NCBI GenBank assembly: GCA_018398765.1
Contig: JAHBMJ010001056.1
Coordinates: forward strand, 1 to 36,106
Length of the DNA: 36,106 bases
Source of the DNA: Chromera velia
Taxonomy: Eukaryota > Sar > Chromeraceae
Reading direction: 5' to 3'
The position numbers and the translations under genes are program-made. Under the pieces are notes generated by a model. That model was not told where the DNA came from. It searched no databases and was given only the letters and a program-made list of their open reading frames with translations. How positions within the stretch are numbered: the stretch's first letter is position 1; the number at the start of each line of letters is the position of its first letter. Positions 1 to 9,935 of this stretch are shown here, one piece after another.

Positions 1-542
1 CTGAGACCACCATAATAGAAAAGAATAGAGACAAAGTCCACAGCCAAGATACTTTTCAAAAATGGGGGTCATTTTTTTTGCTAGTGCAGCTGCCATACAT
101 TTGACTCTTCATTAGTTGGATTACCTAATGCCGTCTCGGGCTGCAATTGCATGCAATTGCATGTATACTGTTGCTATCTGTTGGCATATTGTTGGCATGC
201 CGACTCGGGCTGCAATGCATGTACTGTTGCTATCTGTTGCATTGTGTTGCTGTATTTAAATTGCTGTAATAATGCTTGACATATGTTGACATTATACATT
301 GACGTACTATGTACATCATCACTGAATTTGCTGGTTAACAAATCAATAATCGAAGTAGGAGTGTAGACGGTGTGAAAAGGTCTATCTGGGGACGGGCTGG
401 CTGCTGTCTCATGAAGTCTTCTCGCTCTCGCGGGTATCGTGCACGTATCCTTCAGCAGTAACGGCACCGCCTGGGCTCCTGTGGTACTGCCTTTGGTTCT
501 TCTGCTTGACAAGAACACATTTCCTTTGATCATTCTGTCATT
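1..542. other. 5' flank, no gene seen
   Basis: This is the region upstream of the hydrolase gene. It is moderately AT-rich and holds a short imperfect tandem duplication (about 132-240) plus several GCATGC/TTGCATGCAA palindromes. A 119-codon open frame on the minus strand (174-533) has no recognisable domain, no splice support and a composition like the surrounding DNA, so I did not call it a gene. The segment probably contains the promoter of the downstream gene. Confidence 0.4.
132..240. repeat. Imperfect tandem duplication with TGCATG motifs
   Basis: Two diverged copies of a unit beginning CTCGGGCTGCAAT and ending ACTGTTGCTATCTGTTG lie back to back, at about 133-182 and 202-240. The first copy also has an internal duplication of TTGCATGCAA. 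It sits 300-400 bp upstream of the hydrolase start, so it could be promoter sequence. Confidence 0.6.
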
Positions 543-1619
543 ATGAGCTGGTGCATCCTTCTAATCCTTACCAGCACTGCGTTGCTTTCCCTTCCGGAAA
601 CGGTAAAAGGGGCGTCTCTTTTCACGGATAAAAGTAGAAGCGACCAGCGTTTTGTAGAAGAGGAAAGCCTTGAGAAAAGCGGGGGGGGGCAGAGAGATTA
701 CAAACTGTCTGTGTGTCTATTTCTCCATGGAGCTCTCATGCCCGGGCCACGGCCGACCCAGTGGAAGAGATTTGACTGGCAGATCAAGTCACTCAACAAC
801 TACTGGGGGCCCTTCAATATCCTGTTTGCGAATTTGTGTGATCAGTTTGTGTATTCATATGCGAACACCCTAGACTACAACTGGCTGGATGGTGAGTTGC
901 AAAATTCGTACTACGTAAAGGCAAAAGAGGTAGTTGACAAGGGGGGGGTTGTTTTTGCGCACTCTATGGCGAACATCATCCTTGCTGGCGCGTGTTGGCA
1001 GCAGGGGAAGTGTGAAGTGAAATGGTATGCCATGGGGGGGGGATACTCTGGCCAAGCGATATCGGAAGTGCTGTCCAATACGGGGGGCATCAAGGGATTT
1101 AAAAGCCCCCTTTACTGGTTTAGACCCAAAGTGATTGACAGTTTTCGTCTGAACGCAAATGGAGGTCGAGAGGACCCCAACTACCCCAACGCCCTCTCGA
1201 AAAACACAGCAGCAAAAAGACTTTTGAAGGGCGCACTCTGCGGTTCCCGTCCCAAGGGCAACAGCGGGAGCGAGGAGCTTGGGGCTTCTCAAGTTCTAGA
1301 GGTTGTTGGTGGCAGTATCCACAAATGGATTCAAAATCATGAACCAGAGGTTGCAGCGAGAGGGGGGGCGAAGATAGACGGTCTGGTTGAGGTGGTTTCT
1401 TGTGGTTTCTTTATGGACAACGGCACACCCCAGTGGATCTCAGATTCACCCACTGGCACCACCACCACACCCTACCCCGTCATCTCCCAAATGAATGCCA
1501 GCCCCTCAGAAAAGTTCGTTATAATGACAGTAAGCCATTTAGAAGAGACGGGAAGTTTTCCGGACGTCACCCCTGTGGTGATCAATTGGATGCAAAATAT
1601 GATGTGCAGTGAGATTTAA
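543..1619 (+). CDS. Secreted alpha/beta-hydrolase-like protein
   Basis: This is a 358-residue single-exon frame starting at the first ATG. Residues 1-24 look like a signal peptide (MSWC, then a Leu/Ile/Ala-rich core), so the protein is probably secreted or lumenal. An LHG motif at 61-63 would suit the oxyanion strand. F-A-H-S-M-A-N at 138-144 resembles a lipase/esterase nucleophile elbow with Ser141 as the likely nucleophile, although the first Gly of G-x-S-x-G is Ala here and the last is also Ala. An Asp/His pair further on cannot be assigned confidently. Substrate is unknown. The frame ends at TAA 1617-1619, but the same frame then stays open for another 202 codons of Cys-rich sequence, so the true C-terminus may lie further downstream. 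A hydrolase fold is inferred from motifs only. Confidence 0.7.
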   Translation: MSWCILLILTSTALLSLPETVKGASLFTDKSRSDQRFVEEESLEKSGGGQRDYKLSVCLFLHGALMPGPRPTQWKRFDWQIKSLNNYWGPFNILFANLCDQFVYSYANTLDYNWLDGELQNSYYVKAKEVVDKGGVVFAHSMANIILAGACWQQGKCEVKWYAMGGGYSGQAISEVLSNTGGIKGFKSPLYWFRPKVIDSFRLNANGGREDPNYPNALSKNTAAKRLLKGALCGSRPKGNSGSEELGASQVLEVVGGSIHKWIQNHEPEVAARGGAKIDGLVEVVSCGFFMDNGTPQWISDSPTGTTTTPYPVISQMNASPSEKFVIMTVSHLEETGSFPDVTPVVINWMQNMMCSEI

Positions 1620-2228
1620 GGCAGTAACAGTGCTTGTTCGGACCTGAATGCGGGGGTTTCATTTCCTCAGCAGGGTACTGAGGGATCGCGTTACAGCCTG
1701 ACTCGCCCTTGCGGGGGGGGTCTCCACTGCTGTAGCACCTTCTGCAGAGCCCTCAAAAAAGACTTTGCGGGCCTCCCCTGGTGTCCGGATGTCTGTAAGG
1801 GGAGACCAGACTGGGGGTCGGGTTCGTGTTTTGACGAGGGCCGGTGGCACACGCCGAGAAAGAAGGGTGAGGGGTGCGTTCTCGACACAGACTGCGAGAA
1901 TGCCCTTGGAAACCCCCCAGTCGGCTGTTGTGACAAGACCTGCCAAGAGAAGAAAAAAGATTACGTTGGAATTCCCTGGTGTCCCTCGATCTGTAAGGGA
2001 AGGCCAGAGTGGGGTGGGGGCACCTGCGATAGGGATGGGCGACTACATTGGCCCCGGAAAATGGGGGAGAGCTGTGAGTTTGACACAGACTGCGAGGGAT
2101 GGAATGGATCGCCCCCCAGGGGCTGTTGCTCGTCCAGCTGCAAGGAGAAAAAGAAAGACTATGTCCAAAGCTGGTGGTGTCCCAAAGTCTGCAAAAGCGG
2201 TTTCTTCTCTCCGCCTGGCTCCTGTTAG
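1620..2228 (+). CDS. In-frame Cys-rich triple-module extension
   Basis: Directly after TAA 1617-1619, and in the same frame, 202 codons are open up to TAG 2226-2228. They encode three tandem Cys-rich modules with an exact 198-bp (66-codon) period: the double-Cys signature falls at 1728, 1926 and 2124. Each module follows CC-x3-C-x8-WCP-x2-C with a conserved KK-D-(F/Y) stretch, and modules two and three share a preceding C-x4-DTDC-type segment. The first module has Tyr where a Cys might be expected. There is no in-frame ATG before the first module, so this is not an obvious separate gene. It could be joined by an intron that removes the TAA (I found no well-matched phase), made by read-through, separated by a recent nonsense mutation, or affected by an assembly error. 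The family is not recognised; small secreted disulfide domains are the likely fold. Confidence 0.5.
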   Translation, partial: GSNSACSDLNAGVSFPQQGTEGSRYSLTRPCGGGLHCCSTFCRALKKDFAGLPWCPDVCKGRPDWGSGSCFDEGRWHTPRKKGEGCVLDTDCENALGNPPVGCCDKTCQEKKKDYVGIPWCPSICKGRPEWGGGTCDRDGRLHWPRKMGESCEFDTDCEGWNGSPPRGCCSSSCKEKKKDYVQSWWCPKVCKSGFFSPPGSC

Positions 2229-4422
<2,194 letters not shown>

Positions 4423-4717
4423 ATGAATTGTATCAATATGTATCAATATGCTTCTCATCTTTGCATCGTCTTCGAAGTACCTCTACAGTCTCTCAGTAGC
4501 TTCAGCTGGGTCTCTTTACAGCGCGACAGTGGACAACTGTCTTGTTCACTTCACTGGTGCGACTCCGTTACTCGGTCCCGTACGATCAATGAAGGCCCGG
4601 AGGTTCTTCATCCGTGCGCATCCGATTCGTCTGTGACCAACCAATTCAGTCGCCCCAACCGACCATGCCGCTTCTTTTTTAAAAATCAGTGGGATTACTC
4701 TTCAGAGCGATTCGACA

Positions 4718-4804
4718 ATGAAAAGGAACATTCGGGCACTGCAAGTCAAATCACGTCCCATGGAACTAAAAACTCTACAGCCAGCGAATTTCCAGCCGTC
4801 GCAG
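4718..4804 (+). CDS. Possible first exon of an unidentified gene
   Basis: An ATG at 4718 opens 29 codons (MKRNIRALQ... ending QPSQ) that run exactly to CAG|GTAAG at 4804/4805, a very good donor site. A longer frame (4423-4944, 173 codons) overlaps in another phase and is Ser/Lys-rich without any known domain. No convincing acceptor or second exon follows before the minus-strand membrane protein gene at 5238. This may be a decayed gene start, a short transcript or chance. Confidence 0.22.
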
Positions 4805-5010
4805 GTAAGAAAAAAGGTCTGAAACCATGCAGTACGCGGACGCAGAAGAAAAACTTCTCACACGAACTGAAAACGCTTAAACAGCTTCTCAAAAAGACAA
4901 CCGACAAAAGTAGTACCATCCCAACGAGCCGCCCCCCCCTTTAAACTTTCATTTCAATTGCTTTTTTGAATGCTAACAAAGATCTGTTCACACCCTCACG
5001 CATTCATTCA

Positions 5011-5394
5011 CATTCAATCGCCTCATCCGGTTCATGTGTGCCCACTTAAACATTGTGGCAGAGAAACACCTGATCCCCGCTCCACTGGGGGCCTGCCACC
5101 TTGAAGGTCGGCACCTTGTGGGGCAGAGGGGCCTCCTCCTCCAAGTGGGCCTCTGCGGCCACTGACTGAATCCCGTCGACAACTCTGGACTCGGCGGGAG
5201 CACATTCAATCGCCTCATCCGGTTCATGTGTGCCCACTTAAACATTGTGGCAGAGAAACACCTGATCCCCGCTCCACTGGGGGCCTGCCACCTTGAAGGT
5301 CGGCACCTTGTGGGGCAGAGGGGCCTCCTCCTCCAAGTGGGCCTCTGCGGCCACTGACTGAATCCCGTCGACAACTCTGGACTCGGCGGGAGGA
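5011..5394. repeat. Exact 192-bp tandem duplication
   Basis: Positions 5011-5202 and 5203-5394 are identical by eye over 192 bp (64 codons). The second copy carries the C-terminal coding region, stop codon and start of the 3' flank of the minus-strand membrane protein gene. The first copy therefore lies after that stop, in the same frame, and has its own TAA. Perfect identity means a very recent event or an assembly artefact. Confidence 0.9.
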
Positions 5395-6068
5395 GCGGCA
5401 AAGACAGGCGACTCCTGCACAAGTCTGCCGGGCTCTTGTGCCTTCACCGCACCGCTTGTGACCCCAGGGCCAGCTTCATGACTGTAGGCAACAGAGGCAG
5501 GCTGTGCGTTGACGGTGTGGGTTTGCACCGCATGAGCAGAGGGAGCCTCGATGTCCCCAGAGAAGAAGTCCTTGGTGGCCTTTTGAGAATAGTGGGTGGC
5601 GAGCATTGCGGTTTTGTAAGCCGCAAAGCAGTAGACGAAGAAGGCCACAACGAGGACGAGGGCGATGTACCAGAGGAAGAAGAGAGGAATCTCCGCAATG
5701 GTTTTGGCCGTATCATCGGAAGGAAGAAGGGCGTCCACCAGGAGGATCAGCCAGAAGACAGAGAAGATGGCCACGACACTAACGACGATCTTTGCCAATT
5801 GAAGGCAGAAGTGCACCCACCAGAAGACACTTGATCGGATACACCCGAGGCAGGAACAATTGCAACACACGAAAACAACAGTTGCAGTCATGATGATTGA
5901 AAGTGCAACGCACAGAAGGATCACCACGTACCAAGAGTCGATCGAAGGCGAATAGGCGCATGAGCCAAACACGAAGATGTCAAACACCAGAAGAGTCCAC
6001 AAGGCGCAGAGGGACTGGCGCTCTCTGTCAGTGGACGGGAAGGGCTTCGTGGTGGAAGTGTTCTGCAT
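5238..6068 (-). CDS. Four-helix membrane protein, unknown family
   Basis: The start is taken at ATG 6068 (MQNTSTTKPF); the open frame extends further upstream, but without an ATG. The protein has 276 residues. Four hydrophobic segments are visible at about 22-39, 45-70, 80-112 and 124-150, followed by a cytosol-like hydrophilic tail of about 120 residues rich in Ala, Glu and Pro. A Cys cluster (CCNCSCLGC) follows the second helix and could be palmitoylated. The four-helix layout recalls tetraspan/MARVEL-type proteins, but no diagnostic motif (such as a tetraspanin CCG loop) is present, so the family is left open. The last 49 codons and the stop lie inside an exact 192-bp tandem duplication. 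It is divergent from the zinc-module/HNH gene, with 690 bp between the starts. Confidence 0.7.
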   Translation of the reverse strand: MQNTSTTKPFPSTDRERQSLCALWTLLVFDIFVFGSCAYSPSIDSWYVVILLCVALSIIMTATVVFVCCNCSCLGCIRSSVFWWVHFCLQLAKIVVSVVAIFSVFWLILLVDALLPSDDTAKTIAEIPLFFLWYIALVLVVAFFVYCFAAYKTAMLATHYSQKATKDFFSGDIEAPSAHAVQTHTVNAQPASVAYSHEAGPGVTSGAVKAQEPGRLVQESPVFAAPPAESRVVDGIQSVAAEAHLEEEAPLPHKVPTFKVAGPQWSGDQVFLCHNV

Positions 6069-6758
6069 TATTTGTTGACTGTTGGCTGACTGTTGCTTGA
6101 AGGTTGTCCTCAAATGTGACAGGAAAGAGGGTTTGACGTCTCCAGTCTCAGGCTCTAATTGCCATATAATCACTTGATTTCGTTTGGGAAGAAGGTATAA
6201 TGGATGCTGACTGTGCTCACTGCATGTATGTCAAAGTCTTCCAAAAGTCTTTCGTGCGTGCACTGCATGAATGCGTCATGCGCATCAAACAGAGCGCGTG
6301 CGAACGCCCCTCGATCTCGATCTGAACATGCATGCAATTAATTAAATTGACTCTCGATCGATCGGGCGACCCCTGGTATATATATATGCACAACAATTTG
6401 TGTAAGTGCCCCTCCATCTGACAGACGCACTTAAAAATTCCGGGGCCCTTGAAAGCAACGGTACAGCTCGGTACAGCTCTATAGCCAGCGCGCGTGTTGC
6501 ACAACACGTTCGTACGTGTTCATGCATGCATGTACTTCCACCATATCTTCCACCGAGGTCTTGATATATAGCTATTAGCCGAATTGGATTCATTGCCATG
6601 AATCATTGGAGCAGACTTCCGCCTTCACCGGAGAACACACTATGACACGCGCGCACAACTTTCCATCAGTTTGCTATGCTTTCCCTTCCTTCGGGATTTT
6701 GTGATTCTGCAAGCTTGAGCTGAGTATATACAAACGTAGGTAAAGAATTCTCAACAAG
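6069..6758. other. Divergent intergenic region with GCATGC motifs
   Basis: This lies between the minus-strand membrane protein gene and the plus-strand HNH gene and probably holds both promoters. CATGCATGCAATTA occurs at about 6328 and CATGCATGCATGTAC at about 6521. There are also TATATATA stretches near 6377 and 6563. No open frame with domain support is present. Confidence 0.4.
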
Positions 6759-9077
6759 ATGCAACAGTTTGTTGCTCAAGTGTTGTATCGCACCGACAGA
6801 TGTCGCAAGCCCTTCTGGTCCTTTGCAGGATGTGCAAGACTGCAAAATGGTTCAGAGTATTCACAGATTTGTCTGTCGACGGAAGAAATGGGATTTGTTC
6901 ACAGCACTATCGCTGGAGGACTTCCTCAACATCAGAGTCAATTTCCGCTTCAAAAAATTGGAGGCCCGCTTTGGCACAATGCCACTGGCAGTAAGCGGCA
7001 GAGACCAAACAGGGAGAATCAAGCTGCAGATTTTTGTTTTTCGAGCACCCGGTTGTTCTACTCAGGGCTTGCTCTTCGAAAGGGCAACGTGTTCGGGAGA
7101 AATTCCCCGCTTCCCCCCTTTGTGACTTCGAGAGTCCTGCAGAGATTTTCTTACTGCCATTTTTCAAGAAGCTGTGCTTCCTTTCCCCTTCCAGCGAATC
7201 AACGTACAATGTTGCACTTAGTTCCAAATAGCATTGAGTCTCTCTACTCCTCAGAACCCAAGAACTTTCGCAAATTTGCGGAGAAAGACGCCGTTGGAGT
7301 GCAAGAGAGTATCCTGTCGACAACCGACGTCTCTCTCCGCCTTGTGAATGCAATGGATCGACCCTCCGGCATATCTCTGAAAGAAAAGAGACGGGCCACG
7401 TGCCCTCATGGAAGACAAAAGTATTATTGTAAGAAGTGTGGGGGGAAGGGAGTTTGCGAGCACGGCCGCCTTCGAAATTATTGCAGGGAGTGTAAGGGGA
7501 GCGGCATTTGTGATCACGGCCGCCAGCGAAGTAAATGCAAGGATTGTGGGGGCAGTGGCATTTGCGAGCACGGTCGTCAGCGAAATTATTGTAGGGAGTG
7601 TAAGGGGAGCGGCATCTGTGAGCACGGCCGCCAGCGAAGTAAATGCAAGGATTGTGGGGGGAAGAGCGTTTGCGAGCACGGTCGTCAGCGAAACTATTGC
7701 AGGGAGTGTAAGGGGAGCAGCATCTGCGAACACGGCCGCCAGCGGAGTAAGTGCAAAGAGTGTGGGGGCAGCAGTATTTGCGAGCACGGCCGCCAGCGGA
7801 ATACGTGCAAGGAATGTGGGGGGAAGAGTATTTGCGAGCACGGTCGCCTGCGAAATTATTGCAGGGAGTGTGGGGGGAGCGGCATTTGTGAACACGGCCG
7901 CCAGCGGAGTAAGTGCAAAGAGTGTGGGGGCAGCAGTATTTGTGAGCACGGCCGCCAGCGGAGTACGTGCAAGGAATGTGGGGGCAGTGGCATTTGCGAA
8001 CACGGTCGTCAGCGAAGCAAATGCAAGGATTGTGGGGGCAGTGGCATTTGCGAACACGGTCGCCTTCGAAATTATTGCAGGGAGTGTAAGGGGAGCGGCA
8101 TTTGTGAACACGGCCGCCAGCGAAGTAAATGCAAAGATTGTGGGGGCAGTGGCATTTGCGAGCACGGTCGTCAGCGAAATTATTGCAGGGAGTGTAAGGG
8201 CAGCAGCATCTGCGAACACGGCCGCCAGCGGAGTAAGTGCAAAGAGTGTGGGGGCAGCAGTATTTGTGAGCACGGCCGCCAGCGGAATACGTGCAAGGAA
8301 TGTGGGGGGAAGAGTATTTGCGAACACGGCCGCCTGCGAAGTTATTGCAGGGAGTGTGGGGGGAGCGGTCTTTGTGAACACGGCCGCCAGCGGAGCAAGT
8401 GCAAAGAGTGTGGGGGCAGTGGTATCTGCAAACACGGTCGTCAGCGAAGTAGGTGCAAAGAGTGTGGGGGGAGCAGCATCTGCGAACACGGTCGTCAGCG
8501 CGACAAATGCAAAGAGTGTGGGGGGAAGGGTGTTTGTGAACACGGTCGCCAACGCAGCCAGTGTAGAGAATGTGGGGGGAGCGGCATCTGCACGCACGGG
8601 CGGTTAAAGTATCGATGTTCGCTCTGTCAAAAGGGCAATCCGATCTTTCAAGTCCAACGAGAAAAGCAGAATGCTCGCCAGCGGATGAAATACAAAGAAG
8701 ACATTGTCTATCGTTTGGCTCAGTTAGTTCGCCGCACGGTCTGGAGATGCCTCGCTTCCGTCCGGGATAAGTGTCCCAGGAGCGCTGTCAAGCAAAAGCG
8801 CACTTTCGAGTATCTGGGTTGTTCTTCCGAACAGCTGAAGGTGCACTTGGAGCGAGACTTCCGCCCCGGAATGTCGTGGGACAATTATGGGGGGAGTGGG
8901 TGGCATGTTGACCACATTGTGCCCATTATGTATCCGGGCTCCGATGGGCAGAGACCGGATGTTGACACCCAGATTGCCCGTCTCCACTTTTCGAACCTTC
9001 AACCGATGTGGTCAGAAGAAAACCTCCGAAAGGGTAACAGGTTCGTTGGCAGGCCCGAGTGCCTGCCAACTAAGTAG
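6759..9077 (+). CDS. Zinc-module repeat protein with C-terminal HNH nuclease
   Basis: The frame has 772 codons from ATG 6759. Residues 215-610 are 22 tandem 18-residue modules of the form C-x-H-G-R-x3-x-x-C-x2-C-G-G (Cys1, His3, Cys10, Cys13), plus a degenerate 23rd at 611. Each can bind one zinc and is rich in Arg/Lys, which suggests nucleic-acid binding. Residues about 665-765 match HNH endonucleases of phages and large DNA viruses: YLGCSSEQLK, GMSWDNYG, then W-H-V-D-H-I at 715-720 and HFSNLQPMW from 743, ending with NLRKGNRF. A DNA-cleaving enzyme is inferred. The first 214 codons are doubtful: they lack domain character, and a zinc-like motif lies in another frame at 6824-6907 before a GTAAG donor, so the real 5' end may be spliced. 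Internal ATGs (7209, 7353) are alternative starts. Viral or mobile-element ancestry is plausible. Confidence 0.75.
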   Translation: MQQFVAQVLYRTDRCRKPFWSFAGCARLQNGSEYSQICLSTEEMGFVHSTIAGGLPQHQSQFPLQKIGGPLWHNATGSKRQRPNRENQAADFCFSSTRLFYSGLALRKGNVFGRNSPLPPFVTSRVLQRFSYCHFSRSCASFPLPANQRTMLHLVPNSIESLYSSEPKNFRKFAEKDAVGVQESILSTTDVSLRLVNAMDRPSGISLKEKRRATCPHGRQKYYCKKCGGKGVCEHGRLRNYCRECKGSGICDHGRQRSKCKDCGGSGICEHGRQRNYCRECKGSGICEHGRQRSKCKDCGGKSVCEHGRQRNYCRECKGSSICEHGRQRSKCKECGGSSICEHGRQRNTCKECGGKSICEHGRLRNYCRECGGSGICEHGRQRSKCKECGGSSICEHGRQRSTCKECGGSGICEHGRQRSKCKDCGGSGICEHGRLRNYCRECKGSGICEHGRQRSKCKDCGGSGICEHGRQRNYCRECKGSSICEHGRQRSKCKECGGSSICEHGRQRNTCKECGGKSICEHGRLRSYCRECGGSGLCEHGRQRSKCKECGGSGICKHGRQRSRCKECGGSSICEHGRQRDKCKECGGKGVCEHGRQRSQCRECGGSGICTHGRLKYRCSLCQKGNPIFQVQREKQNARQRMKYKEDIVYRLAQLVRRTVWRCLASVRDKCPRSAVKQKRTFEYLGCSSEQLKVHLERDFRPGMSWDNYGGSGWHVDHIVPIMYPGSDGQRPDVDTQIARLHFSNLQPMWSEENLRKGNRFVGRPECLPTK
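7401..8588 (+). repeat. 22 x 54-bp coding tandem repeat
   Basis: There are 22 head-to-tail units of exactly 54 bp, with no indels, encoding the C-x-H-x6-C-x2-C modules. Two module flavours (RNYCREC and RSKCK(E/D)C) often alternate. A higher-order unit of nine modules (486 bp) is visible: modules 4-10 closely match modules 13-19, including third-codon positions. Because the unit is a multiple of three, another forward frame and one reverse frame are also open across the array; these are by-products. Confidence 0.97.
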
Positions 9078-9935
9078 TGCATCGGTATTCTCGCCTACTT
9101 GCCAAGCTACCTCTTTTTCCCGTTCCACTGTGTAACAGTGTGTGTAAATCCCAGATTGTTTCATCTATTGTGTCAAAATGACCATGGCTAATCACAATGA
9201 TGCGCCACTAGGATGCGCCATCGTCATCCCTGGTCATAGAATACTGTGTGGATATATATAGTAGTCTAAGTAGTGTACTAGTCACTGTGACCATAGTAAG
9301 CACTGACATTAATATTTTTAATTATTTATTCTTAAAGTACTTTTAATGATTCTTAAAATCTATAGTTTAAAATTAAAAGTAGTAAACTTTATCTTAACAT
9401 ATGATTAAACAAATTATTAGAAAATTCAGTTAATTCAAAACTTACTTTAAATTCAATGAATCAATCAATGATAAAATAAAATTATCAGATTTTAAATGAA
9501 TAAACTATTTTTTTGTTTATTCTAATATTTCAATTTGAACTAGAGTTCTAAATTCCTAATCAGATTTCAGATCATTCACCTATAGTCATGCATACACAGT
9601 TTTTTAGTAGATACTCGATAATAGGTTATAACACTGCAACTGCATAATAAAAAAAAATAAAAGCTAGGTTAAGCAAAATTAAAGTTGTCCCCAGAATCCC
9701 AAATTCCGAATTTATTATCCAACTTCATGAACTTTACAATACTTTATACAGTATTACTTGACTTGTATTATAAAATTTTTGCAACGAATTGACAACACGG
9801 ATGTGAAGCTCTACCAACCTGGCTACCAACAAAAGTGATTGGCACTTCTTTGGCGGATGGGCGCATCAGACGGATTGCAAAAATAAACTACCACTCACTA
9901 CAGAAAAACCACGACCACATTCCTCCGTCTTCTCT
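9078..9935. other. Convergent intergenic AT-rich spacer
   Basis: This is the 3' flank of two convergent genes. A small GC-richer part (to about 9300) includes a local repeat of GATGCGCCA near 9200-9220. From 9300 to 9790 the sequence is very AT-rich with runs of A and T. No gene or RNA gene was recognised. Confidence 0.5.

Noticed and set aside
1617-1619. Reassignment of TAA as a sense codon
   Set aside because: Both TAA-ended genes have in-frame continuations, which raised the idea. However, no TAA occurs inside the well-supported exons of MFAP1 or the aldo/keto reductase, and the membrane protein case is explained by a duplication.
7401-8588. 54-bp tandem array as a CRISPR or satellite
   Set aside because: There are no unique spacers, and the units are codon-aligned with conserved metal ligands in one frame.
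7251-8597. 448-codon minus-strand open frame and 399-codon second forward frame (7408-8607) across the zinc-module array
   Set aside because: The 54-bp unit is a multiple of three and has no stops in these frames, so they stay open automatically. They encode low-complexity Ala/Thr/Val repeats, and only the C-x-H-x6-C-x2-C frame continues into a conserved domain.
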